DNA of 9,695 nucleotides, taken from the NCBI GenBank assembly GCA_016177905.1, contig JACOUK010000004.1:1-9695 (forward strand), given 5' to 3'. Position numbers and translations under genes: made by a program. Positions 1 through 6,180 of the stretch are shown one piece after another. The notes under the pieces were generated by a model. It searched no databases. It was not told the origin of the DNA and was given only the letters and a program-made list of their open reading frames with translations. This DNA comes from Candidatus Spechtiibacteriota bacterium. GTDB lineage: Bacteria > Patescibacteriota > Minisyncoccia > Spechtbacterales > HO2-43-30. Numbering within the stretch: the first letter of the stretch is position 1; the number at the start of each line of letters is the position of its first letter.

Positions 1-1223
1 AAAGTGTCAAAGTCCACTTCCGCAAGGCCGAACCGCTGGGTAAAACCCTCCGCCCACTCAAAATTATCCAAAAGCGACCAATAAAAGTATCCTCGAACAT
101 CTGCTCCGCTGAAGTCTTCTCCTTTCTTTGTTCCGACCTTATTCCCACGATCGTGGCTATATGGCATGACCATTCCTTTGTCAAGCCACACAAGATGATT
201 TTTTATAAATTCAGAGCGCTGATCGTCGTCGGCGTCAGAGCTGCCGTTTTCTGTGATGTAAATCGATTTTTTGTATTTTTTGTAAACTTTCCTTACGACA
301 TGGTAAATCCCCTCGGGATATATCTCCCAGCCAAAGTCGCTCTTTTCTTTACCGTCCTGAAAAAAACCTTTCACCGGGGAAAATTTATAGTGATTGTAGT
401 AATTAAGCCCGATGAAATCTTGATGGTCCTTCGTTCTATTTAAAAACCAATACTCCTTAAAATACTTTGCCAAGGAAACGACAATTTTGCCGCAAAGACG
501 AACTGGCCCCCACCCTACTGGTTCAAAATAACTTACGCTTTGCGCAATCCCAACTTGCAACTCCCCCCCGTCTCCTCCCCTCTTATTGTAAGAGGGGGGG
601 CTGGAGGGGGAGTTAATTCCAATTCGATGGAATATAGCGTATGCTCGCTTATGCGCCTCTGCCATATTCGCTAACGCCCGAAAATATCCTACAAAATCTC
701 CTTTACAAAATGGCGGCCAATCTCCCGCCATATAACCCCTGTGACTTACAACCATCGGCTCATTTATTGTTATCCAGTACCTAACTTCTTTCCCAAGACG
801 TTGCGCAACGAATTTTACGTATCTTTCAAAATATTCCGGAGCTTTTTTGTTGGTCCATCCGCCGATTTGTGCAAACCAGATGGGATTTGTAAAATGATGC
901 AATGTTACAAACGGCTCAAGGCCGCGAACGCGAAGCGCCTCGACAACTTTGCGATAATGCGCAAGCGCGCTCTCGCTGAAATTTCCTTCCTCCGGTTCCA
1001 CGCGCGACCACTCAATCGAAAAGCGATGAGCGTTATTCGCCATCGCTTTTGCAAAATCAAAATCTTCCTCGTAACGATTATATGAATCGCACGCCCTGCC
1101 GGATTGATGAGGCACAAGTCCTTTTTGTTCCGCGTCCCACCAGTCGTTGTGGACATTATTTCCTTCTACCTGATGAGCGGAAGTGGCCGTGCCCCAGAAA
1201 AAATTTTGAGGAAATATACGCAT
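1..1223 (-). CDS. Family 1 glycoside hydrolase (beta-glucosidase-like), 3' end beyond window
   Basis: A retaining beta-glycosidase of family GH1, probably cytoplasmic because no signal peptide is visible. I translated the minus strand by hand from ATG at 1223; the frame stays open for 407 codons to the left edge, so only the last part (roughly 40 residues by family length) is missing. Family hallmarks appear in order: N-terminal FFWGTATSAHQVEG (8-21), TLHHFTNP (107-114), the acid/base motif ITINEP with E155, GLNYYNHY (272-279), the nucleophile motif YITENG with E325, and YWSLLDNFEW (381-390). Both catalytic glutamates are present, so the enzyme is probably active; the sugar substrate cannot be told. 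Two stretches look inserted relative to usual GH1 proteins: residues 204-222, encoded by a hairpin, and about 352-372. The ATG overlaps the upstream DUF458 stop by one base (TAATG), suggesting coupled translation. No transporter or other sugar gene is visible nearby. Confidence 0.93.
   Translation of the reverse strand, partial: MRIFPQNFFWGTATSAHQVEGNNVHNDWWDAEQKGLVPHQSGRACDSYNRYEEDFDFAKAMANNAHRFSIEWSRVEPEEGNFSESALAHYRKVVEALRVRGLEPFVTLHHFTNPIWFAQIGGWTNKKAPEYFERYVKFVAQRLGKEVRYWITINEPMVVSHRGYMAGDWPPFCKGDFVGYFRALANMAEAHKRAYAIFHRIGINSPSSPPSYNKRGGDGGELQVGIAQSVSYFEPVGWGPVRLCGKIVVSLAKYFKEYWFLNRTKDHQDFIGLNYYNHYKFSPVKGFFQDGKEKSDFGWEIYPEGIYHVVRKVYKKYKKSIYITENGSSDADDDQRSEFIKNHLVWLDKGMVMPYSHDRGNKVGTKKGEDFSGADVRGYFYWSLLDNFEWAEGFTQRFGLAEVDFDT
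137..164. repeat. Imperfect palindrome within a second GH1 insertion
   Basis: The core CCACGATCGTGG (145-156) is a perfect 12-base palindrome. Symmetry continues imperfectly outward: CC.TAT on the left (137-144 side) is matched by ATA.GG on the right, giving a 28-base symmetrical block. On the minus strand it encodes GH1 residues 354 to about 363. This lies in a stretch between the HL motif at 343-344 and DVRGYFYWS (375-383) that is about 16-19 residues longer than in well-known GH1 enzymes. It could be chance, or the remains of a palindromic element. Confidence 0.4.
558..614. repeat. Palindromic hairpin element inside the GH1 gene
   Basis: A strong inverted repeat: outer arms AACTCCCCC (559-567) and GGGGGAGTT (606-614), inner arms CCCCTCTTA (577-585) and TAAGAGGGG (589-597), and a 3-base loop. 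The arms are separated by short unpaired C/G-rich stretches. On the minus strand it is in frame with GH1, covers 19 whole codons (residues 204-222, N to L) and encodes a Ser/Pro/Gly-rich segment. Its base composition (C and G runs) is unlike its surroundings. From memory, similar C-rich/G-rich hairpins occur between genes in Parcubacteria, so I read it as a small dispersed repeat that landed in a coding region. No clear target-site duplication is seen. Confidence 0.75.
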
Positions 1224-1717
1224 TATCCCGTATATCTATCCGCGACGCATGACGCGCAATACGATTCGGGCTTTATGCGCACGGTGTATCCGCTCCCCTT
1301 CACCATTCCCACCACTTCTTTGATCATGTCTTTCGTCGGGCCGTTTCTCCCGATATCAACGTGGATCTCAAATCCGCGAGACAAATATTGATCACTTACA
1401 TAACGCCTTAATTGTTCGATCACAACTTGCGTAATCTCCAGAGAAAGCGTTGCTTCCTGATAAATTTTTTGCCGAAGATCGCGGATATTTGGAACTTTTG
1501 TTTTCGTAATAAAGCATCTTCCGCCCCTTCCTATGCGATGCACCATAAGAGCGGTCACAAAATCAACCTCGCCAAAACCTTCAGAGTCAGTGCCGATCAT
1601 AATGGAGTACCTCGATTTTGAATCTTCCGACATGTATTTAAAAACGCTCTCGCACGCCTCCTTGAGAGTCATTTTCCCAAACGTAGGGCTCATAAAAACA
1701 AGATCATGAGAAATCAT
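1223..1717 (-). CDS. YkuK/DUF458 family RNase H-like protein
   Basis: Resembles Bacillus subtilis YkuK (DUF458), a family with a predicted RNase H-like fold and no firmly assigned role. Family signatures are SPTFGKMT near the N-terminus, MIGTDSEG, FVTALMVHRIGRGG, a long helix ending in TLSLEIT, HVDIGRNGPTKDMI and the C-terminal KPESYCASCVADRYTG. The acidic residues in IGTDSE and HVDIG are where RNase H-like acids would be expected. The frame is open up to an ATG at 1747, but I prefer ATG 1717. A good promoter (1729-1757) overlaps the longer N-terminus, and starting at 1717 leaves about ten residues before the conserved SPTFGK, as in YkuK. ATG 1693 is a third possibility. No Shine-Dalgarno supports any of them. 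The stop overlaps the GH1 start by one base, making a two-gene operon. Confidence 0.85.
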   Translation of the reverse strand: MISHDLVFMSPTFGKMTLKEACESVFKYMSEDSKSRYSIMIGTDSEGFGEVDFVTALMVHRIGRGGRCFITKTKVPNIRDLRQKIYQEATLSLEITQVVIEQLRRYVSDQYLSRGFEIHVDIGRNGPTKDMIKEVVGMVKGSGYTVRIKPESYCASCVADRYTG

Positions 1718-1728
1718 ATGATACATAC

Positions 1729-1757
1729 ACTGTACGGGAAAACGCATTTTCGGTCAA
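1729..1757 (-). promoter_or_regulatory. Predicted sigma70-type promoter for DUF458-GH1
   Basis: On the minus strand, TTGACC (1757-1752, 5 of 6 to the -35 consensus) is followed by a 17-base spacer and TACAGT (1734-1729, 4 of 6 to the -10 consensus). Transcription would begin near 1722, about five bases before ATG 1717, so the mRNA would be almost leaderless. This argues against the longer start at 1747, which lies upstream of the expected transcription start. Confidence 0.5.
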
Positions 1758-1768
1758 TGGCCGGGAGC

Positions 1769-1797
1769 TTGCCACGGGATTACAAACATGGCATAAT
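1769..1797 (+). promoter_or_regulatory. Predicted sigma70-type promoter for uvrB-rpsT
   Basis: TTGCCA (1769-1774, 5 of 6) and CATAAT (1792-1797, 5 of 6) are separated by exactly 17 bases, which is the optimal spacing. Transcription would start near 1804, leaving an 11-base leader before the uvrB ATG at 1815. It lies back to back with the promoter of the minus-strand DUF458-GH1 pair, with 11 bases between the two -35 boxes. I see no LexA-type SOS box in this gap. Confidence 0.6.
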
Positions 1798-1814
1798 TTT
1801 ATTCTGTAACGTAT

Positions 1815-3818
1815 ATGCCGAGATTTAAACTTCAGTCACATTTCGAACCCACAGGCGATCAGCCCCAAGCGATTGAGAAACTAACAGATGGCATCCTCAC
1901 TGGCGTAAAAAATCAGGTTCTTTTGGGCGTTACCGGCTCCGGAAAAACCTACACAATCGCGAACGTCATCGAAAGGGTGCAAAAACCAGCGCTTGTGATT
2001 TCGCACAACAAAACTCTCGCCTGGCAACTCTACAAGGAATTTAAAGATTTCTTTCCTCAAAATGCCGTGCATTATTTCGTAAGCTATTATGATTATTACC
2101 AGCCGGAAGCATACATTCCCCAGTCCAATACCTATATAGAAAAAGACGCGCGCATCAATGAAAAAATCGATCAGATGCGCCATGCCGCCACGCAAGACCT
2201 CCTCGTGAGAGATGATGTCATTGTCGTTGCTTCGGTCTCCTGCATCTACAACATTGGCTCGAGCGAAGATTATAAAAATCTAAGCCTTGACATTTTGCTC
2301 GGACAAAAAATTTCCCGCAAAGAACTGCTCGCGCACATTGTAGCTCTTGGCTACGCGCGCAACGAAATAGACCCAAAACCCGGCAACTTTCGCGCGCATG
2401 GAGAACGGATAGAAGTGTATCCGGCAACGGGAGAAAAAGTCATAATCATAGAAATCTCGCAGGACAAAATTGCCAAAATAACCGAAGGCAAATTAGATAA
2501 AACAAAATCCCTACATACTAAACACATAGTACCAAATACTCGTCTCTTCCCCGCTCATTTTTGGGCCACGCCTGAACACAAGCAAAAAATCGCGATCGTG
2601 AATATCCGCAACGAACTCTCCGACCGCTTAAAATTTTTACGATCGCGGGGAAAACTCCTTGAAGCCCAACGCCTTGAACAAAAAACAAATTTTGATCTTG
2701 AGATCATCGAAGAAACTGGCTTCTGCCACGGCATTGAAAACTACTCGAGGCATTTTGATTTCCGCCGCCCGGGAGAAGCGCCCTACACGCTTCTTGATTT
2801 TTTTCCTTACGCGAACAAAGACTTCCTTACCGTTATCGACGAGTCGCACATGACAATTCCTCAAATTCGCGGGATGTACTTTGGCGATAGATCGAGAAAA
2901 GAAACGCTCGTTGAGTATGGCTTCCGCCTTCCCTCCGCTCTCGATAACCGCCCGCTCACGTTCGCTGAATTTTTAAAGCGCATTGGGCGGACAATCTTTG
3001 TTTCCGCGACGCCCGCGGAATATGAGCTCAAAAAATCCTATGCGGGAAGTGAGACTTCCCACATAGCGCAACAGCTAGTCCGCCCCACCGGCCTTCTTGA
3101 TCCATCGATTGAAATACGTCGAACCAAGAATCAGATGGCTGATCTGATAAAAGAAATTGAAAAACGAGTGAAAAAAAATCAGAAAGTGCTTGTCACAACG
3201 ATTACAAAACGGCTCGCGGAAGATATTGCCGAGTATCTTTGCGAAAGGAATATCAAAGCCTATTATCTTCATTCGGAGATTCACACACTCGATCGCCCAA
3301 AGATTCTTCATGATCTTCGATCCGGAACGCACGACGTCGTTGTCGGCGTAAATCCCCTGCGCGAAGGGCTCGATCTTCCCGAGGTTTCTCTTGTGGTAAT
3401 TCTCGATGCCGACAAAGAAGGGTTTTTGCGAAATGACACTACCCTCATCCAGACTATGGGACGCGCGGCTCGGCATGTAGACGGCCATGCGATACTGTAC
3501 GCGGACATCATCACCGATTCCATGAAGCGCGCAATACGGGAGACGGAACGGCGAAGAAAAATACAGCAGAAATACAACGAGGCGCATGCCATCACTCCCA
3601 AAAGCATTGAAAAACCGCTTGAAGAAAACTATCCGGAAGAGTCTATTCCTCAAGGCAGATCAAAAGAAAAATCGGGCAAAGAAATTTCTCATCTTGATAA
3701 TACCTCTCTCTATTATCTTGAGAGGGAAATGAAAAAAGCGGCAAAAGCCTTCGACTTTGAAAAAGCAGCCGCCCTTCGTGATAAAATAAAATTATTTGAC
3801 AAAACTTTCAATACCTGA
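1815..3818 (+). CDS. uvrB: UvrABC excinuclease subunit B
   Basis: The DNA damage-verifying helicase-like ATPase of nucleotide excision repair; it receives damaged DNA from UvrA and positions UvrC for incision. At 667 residues it is close to the E. coli length of 673. Visible motifs: FEPTGDQPQAI at the N-terminus, Walker A GVTGSGKT (38-45), the aromatic beta-hairpin YYDYYQPEAY (91-100) that clamps the DNA strand, Walker B-like DESH (342-345), SATPAEYEL, GVNPLREGLDLPE, the motif VI region QTMGRAARH (from 546), and a C-terminal UVR motif (about 632-661) that contacts UvrC. A hairpin at 3039-3065 encodes residues 409-417, where the protein is about five residues longer than E. coli UvrB. The first gene of a plus-strand pair with rpsT, it has a promoter at 1769-1797 and no clear ribosome binding site. 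Confidence 0.98.
   Translation: MPRFKLQSHFEPTGDQPQAIEKLTDGILTGVKNQVLLGVTGSGKTYTIANVIERVQKPALVISHNKTLAWQLYKEFKDFFPQNAVHYFVSYYDYYQPEAYIPQSNTYIEKDARINEKIDQMRHAATQDLLVRDDVIVVASVSCIYNIGSSEDYKNLSLDILLGQKISRKELLAHIVALGYARNEIDPKPGNFRAHGERIEVYPATGEKVIIIEISQDKIAKITEGKLDKTKSLHTKHIVPNTRLFPAHFWATPEHKQKIAIVNIRNELSDRLKFLRSRGKLLEAQRLEQKTNFDLEIIEETGFCHGIENYSRHFDFRRPGEAPYTLLDFFPYANKDFLTVIDESHMTIPQIRGMYFGDRSRKETLVEYGFRLPSALDNRPLTFAEFLKRIGRTIFVSATPAEYELKKSYAGSETSHIAQQLVRPTGLLDPSIEIRRTKNQMADLIKEIEKRVKKNQKVLVTTITKRLAEDIAEYLCERNIKAYYLHSEIHTLDRPKILHDLRSGTHDVVVGVNPLREGLDLPEVSLVVILDADKEGFLRNDTTLIQTMGRAARHVDGHAILYADIITDSMKRAIRETERRRKIQQKYNEAHAITPKSIEKPLEENYPEESIPQGRSKEKSGKEISHLDNTSLYYLEREMKKAAKAFDFEKAAALRDKIKLFDKTFNT
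3039..3065. repeat. Hairpin within uvrB at a short insertion
   Basis: Arms 3039-3050 and 3054-3065 (12 bases each) pair with one C-A mismatch around the loop GAG. The core GGGAAGT-GAG-ACTTCCC is perfect. The element is codon-aligned: 27 bases encode exactly nine residues (Y409 to I417, YAGSETSHI). E. coli UvrB, from memory, has about five fewer residues between the ELxKS and VRPTG motifs here, so the perfect core roughly equals the extra length. Confidence 0.6.
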
Positions 3819-3831
3819 TACATTGAAGAAT

Positions 3832-4140
3832 ATGCCAATCACGTCAGCGGCAAAAAAATCGCTCCGGCAGAATCCCAGACGCAAAGCCCATAATCTTCAG
3901 TATAAAAACAAAATAAAAAACCTTGTCAAAAAGGCTCTCTCTTTTGCAACACAAGAAAAAAAGGAGGAACTTCGAAACGCAATCCCCGCGCTTTATAAAG
4001 CGTTTGATAAAGCCGCGAAAATAGGCGTCATGAAAAAACATACGGCGGCGCGGCGCAAATCTCGCATCGCAAGAAAGCTCAATCAGCTCCTTCGGCCCGA
4101 GACTCCTGTCCAAGCGAAGGAGACAATGGCGCAAAAATAA
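3832..4140 (+). CDS. rpsT: 30S ribosomal protein S20 (bS20)
   Basis: A primary 16S rRNA-binding protein of the small subunit, made of three helices. The start MPITSAAKKSLRQNPRRKAHN at 3832 matches the family N-terminus; the frame extends upstream to 3796 but those 12 codons overlap the uvrB end and are not conserved. It is Lys/Arg-rich throughout, with the typical KIKNLVKKAL, KAFDKAAKIGVMKKHTAARRKSRIARKLNQL segments. The 102 residues compare with 87 in E. coli; the extra is a C-terminal tail after the LNQLL helix that overlaps the 3' end of holA on the other strand. It lies 13 bases after the uvrB stop and is probably cotranscribed. Upstream there is only a weak purine stretch (GAAGAA). Confidence 0.95.
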   Translation: MPITSAAKKSLRQNPRRKAHNLQYKNKIKNLVKKALSFATQEKKEELRNAIPALYKAFDKAAKIGVMKKHTAARRKSRIARKLNQLLRPETPVQAKETMAQK

Positions 4141-5092
4141 GACGCTCAAAGGAGGTACAAGGCTCGTAAGCTCCGGTCTTTGTATCTCTTTCCAGCTCTA
4201 CAAGTATTTTGTAGAGCTGTTGTATTTGTTCTTTGCCAAATCTTCTTGCCTGCGCAACGCTCTTTTGCGCCACATACGGGTGGAGCGAAAGAATTCGCGC
4301 GATATTTGAGACATTTCTTTCTCCATTCCTGCAGAGATCAGAGGCCAAAGCGATATTGCGAATCTGATGATAGAGCATCGAAAAAAGATACTGTGGCTCG
4401 TCTCCCGAGGCAAGATGCCCGTGCAAAAGCTTTAACGCCCGAGCTTTGTTCTGCTCCGCGAACGCATCGATAAACCCAAATATATTCATCTCGAGCGGAG
4501 CACGAAAAAAAGCATTAAGGTCTTGGGAAGAAATTTCTACCCCATCTCCGCCCTCGCCTCTTGTCGAACGGGCGTATGCCTTGAGTTTAGCGATCTCATT
4601 TTCAAATGTCCAAAGATCTCCTCCGGTCTTTTGAAGAAGGCGAAAAAATGCTGAATTCTCCATCAAAATACGATGTTTCAAAAGATATGCCTTGCACCAT
4701 TTTTGAAGTCCCATTCCGCTCAATACTTTAAATTCTTGAGATTTTGAGTTCTTTAAAATCCAAAAAATCCAAGGGTCTTTTTTATCCGCTTCCCTTTCAA
4801 GAAAGACAATGACAATATCTTTGGATTTTACAAAGTTGTCTTTCCCCGGCCATGCGAGAAACGCATCTCTAAACTCTTTTACACGAGCAACATATTTCAA
4901 AACTATCAACTTTTTTTCTCCAAGCATCGGGGTCGCGTACAGAGCGTTTTTGAATTCCTGAAAATCGCAACGTTCTTCGTCAAATATATGAAAGCTCAAT
5001 CCGCTTTCGTGGATTGCTTTGTATCGCGCCACAATTTCTTCTAATTTTTTTCCGGATCTATACGTATCAGATCCAAAAAGAAACAGAATCAT
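4079..5092 (-). CDS. holA: DNA polymerase III subunit delta
   Basis: The delta subunit of the clamp loader, which opens the sliding clamp ring. The 337 residues agree with the family (343 in E. coli). The N-terminus MILFLFGSDTYRSGKKLEEI is the usual HolA opening. The middle has the family patterns EKKLIVLKYVA, DIVIVFLERE, LLQKTGGDLWTFENEIAKLKAY and LEMNIFGFIDAFAEQNKARAL. The C-terminal domain holds LFSMLYHQIRNI, and the LVELERDTKTG segment is the typical delta ending. After FERLIF about 20 residues form a non-conserved tail, and the last 62 bases overlap rpsT on the opposite strand. Its ATG overlaps the stop of the DUF3048 gene by four bases (ATGA), so translation is probably coupled. Confidence 0.93.
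   Translation of the reverse strand: MILFLFGSDTYRSGKKLEEIVARYKAIHESGLSFHIFDEERCDFQEFKNALYATPMLGEKKLIVLKYVARVKEFRDAFLAWPGKDNFVKSKDIVIVFLEREADKKDPWIFWILKNSKSQEFKVLSGMGLQKWCKAYLLKHRILMENSAFFRLLQKTGGDLWTFENEIAKLKAYARSTRGEGGDGVEISSQDLNAFFRAPLEMNIFGFIDAFAEQNKARALKLLHGHLASGDEPQYLFSMLYHQIRNIALASDLCRNGERNVSNIARILSLHPYVAQKSVAQARRFGKEQIQQLYKILVELERDTKTGAYEPCTSFERLIFAPLSPSLGQESRAEGAD
4193..4219 (+). terminator. Candidate terminator hairpin after rpsT, inside holA
   Basis: A perfect 11-base inverted repeat, CAGCTCTACAA (4193-4203) and TTGTAGAGCTG (4209-4219), with loop GTATT. It lies 52 bases past the rpsT stop. On the plus strand it is followed by a T-rich but interrupted stretch (TTGTATTTGTTCTTT), so it would be a weak intrinsic terminator at best. 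It also sits inside the holA coding sequence, where the protein (QQLYKILVELE) looks normal for the family, so the symmetry may be accidental. Confidence 0.35.
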
Positions 5093-6174
5093 AATGTATA
5101 ATTCACATTCGTAGCCGGTTCAACGACTTCTATCCAAATTTTCCCCGGCACAAACGAGATCTCCTCGCCCGCCCCATTGAAAAATCGTAAGGCATCGCGC
5201 GACTCCTTTTTAACCCATGTTCCTTTTATTTCTTCTCCGTTTCGATACACCACAGCCTCGCCCCCTCCAAGAATGTCCACGTCATTGTATCCTCCTCCTA
5301 TTTGCCTCGATTTTGCCCGCATGATAACGACATTTTTCGCCTCAACCTGCCGATCCATTAAAAGATCGATCTCCTTTGCTCCTCCACGCGAGCGAAGATA
5401 CGCATTTGTCTGTGCATTATACTCATAAAAAACCGCGTACGGATTCCTGTACTCTATGCTGATTTTTTTCCCGCTCAACAAAATCCCGCGGGGCGGAGAG
5501 CTTAAAAAGTTGTACCCCTCAAATTTGCTATCCATTCTATAGCCTAGGCTACGCGCCGCATTCTCCAATCGCGCCATTGAAGTAAAGCCGTCATGAGGAG
5601 CCGGCACTCCATCCTTTCGATAAAAGGCTTCGAATTTATTTGGCAAGGCATCAAGGTTGTCAATCACTCCCTTCCCTAACTCCTCGAGGCTACGTGCGGA
5701 TCCTCCCCAGTGAGCGAATATCGCGTCATAGCCTTGGGCAAGCGGAATAAAATCGTGACGAGCCGACCGCACCGATCCGATTTCTTTAGGATCTTCACAT
5801 ACAAAAATTGCCATCATGCGCGTAATGGAACCGGTAACAACCGGCATTTCAATCACAAGGTCGGCCATTCCTATGCCAGAAAGCGGACGCGCTTCGCGAT
5901 CTTCCGCGATCATTACCGCGAATGGCCTCCGAGAGAAATGTTCACAAAGAATACCGGTAAGAGAGTTCGTCTGTCGCACCGAGGAACTCGCCTCGCCAAC
6001 TTCTGATCCTCGTAACGTCGTTGAGCTTGATGATGAAACATTTCGCGCGATATCCTTCCTGATCAATACGCTTTTCCCCCCTATTCCGACCAAATAAAAA
6101 AACAGGCCGAATGCGCCAGCCGCGAGGAATCCTAAAAATATCCCAAATAAAAAAGATGGATATGTGTGCCGCAT
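5089..6174 (-). CDS. Membrane-anchored DUF3048 domain protein (YerB-like)
   Basis: A 361-residue protein related to B. subtilis YerB. A single hydrophobic segment at about residues 7-31 is an uncleaved anchor or signal anchor, with no lipobox cysteine, so the body should lie outside the membrane. A low-complexity Ser/Thr linker follows (about 45-70). The DUF3048 N-terminal part shows RRPFAVMIAEDREARPLSGIGMADLVIEMP, SITRMMAIF, EIGSVRSARHDF, FAHWGGS and APHDGFTS. The C-terminal part shows IEYRNPYAVFYEYN, RNGEEIKGTWVKKESRDALRF and GKIWIEVV. The biochemical role of the family is not established; a cell envelope role is suggested only by its location. It begins six bases after the receiver protein stop and overlaps holA by four bases. 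No Shine-Dalgarno is evident. Confidence 0.88.
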   Translation of the reverse strand: MRHTYPSFLFGIFLGFLAAGAFGLFFYLVGIGGKSVLIRKDIARNVSSSSSTTLRGSEVGEASSSVRQTNSLTGILCEHFSRRPFAVMIAEDREARPLSGIGMADLVIEMPVVTGSITRMMAIFVCEDPKEIGSVRSARHDFIPLAQGYDAIFAHWGGSARSLEELGKGVIDNLDALPNKFEAFYRKDGVPAPHDGFTSMARLENAARSLGYRMDSKFEGYNFLSSPPRGILLSGKKISIEYRNPYAVFYEYNAQTNAYLRSRGGAKEIDLLMDRQVEAKNVVIMRAKSRQIGGGYNDVDILGGGEAVVYRNGEEIKGTWVKKESRDALRFFNGAGEEISFVPGKIWIEVVEPATNVNYTL

Positions 6175-6180
6175 AACTCG

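Noticed and set aside
153..443. 96-codon plus-strand open frame at the left edge
   Set aside because: It is the complement of the GH1 gene, whose minus-strand frame carries both catalytic motifs.
1718..1747. Longer DUF458 start at 1747
   Set aside because: The likely promoter overlaps this segment and transcription would begin downstream of it. It remains possible if transcription starts further up.
3075..3653. 192-codon open frame on the minus strand opposite uvrB
   Set aside because: It is antisense to the strongly conserved helicase half of uvrB and has no recognisable domain; long antisense frames are expected with this codon usage.
3796..3831. Longer rpsT start 12 codons upstream
   Set aside because: It overlaps the uvrB C-terminus and adds residues absent from bS20 proteins; MPITSAAKKS is the canonical beginning.
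4540..4580. Gly/Glu-rich stretch in HolA (about 8 extra residues) as another inserted element
   Set aside because: No palindromic symmetry is present and loop length at this site varies in the family.
5975..6000. Small inverted repeat (CGAGG/CCTCG) in the Ser-rich linker of the DUF3048 protein as a fourth in-frame palindrome
   Set aside because: Arms of five bases are within chance expectation, and the linker length varies too much in such proteins to claim an insertion.
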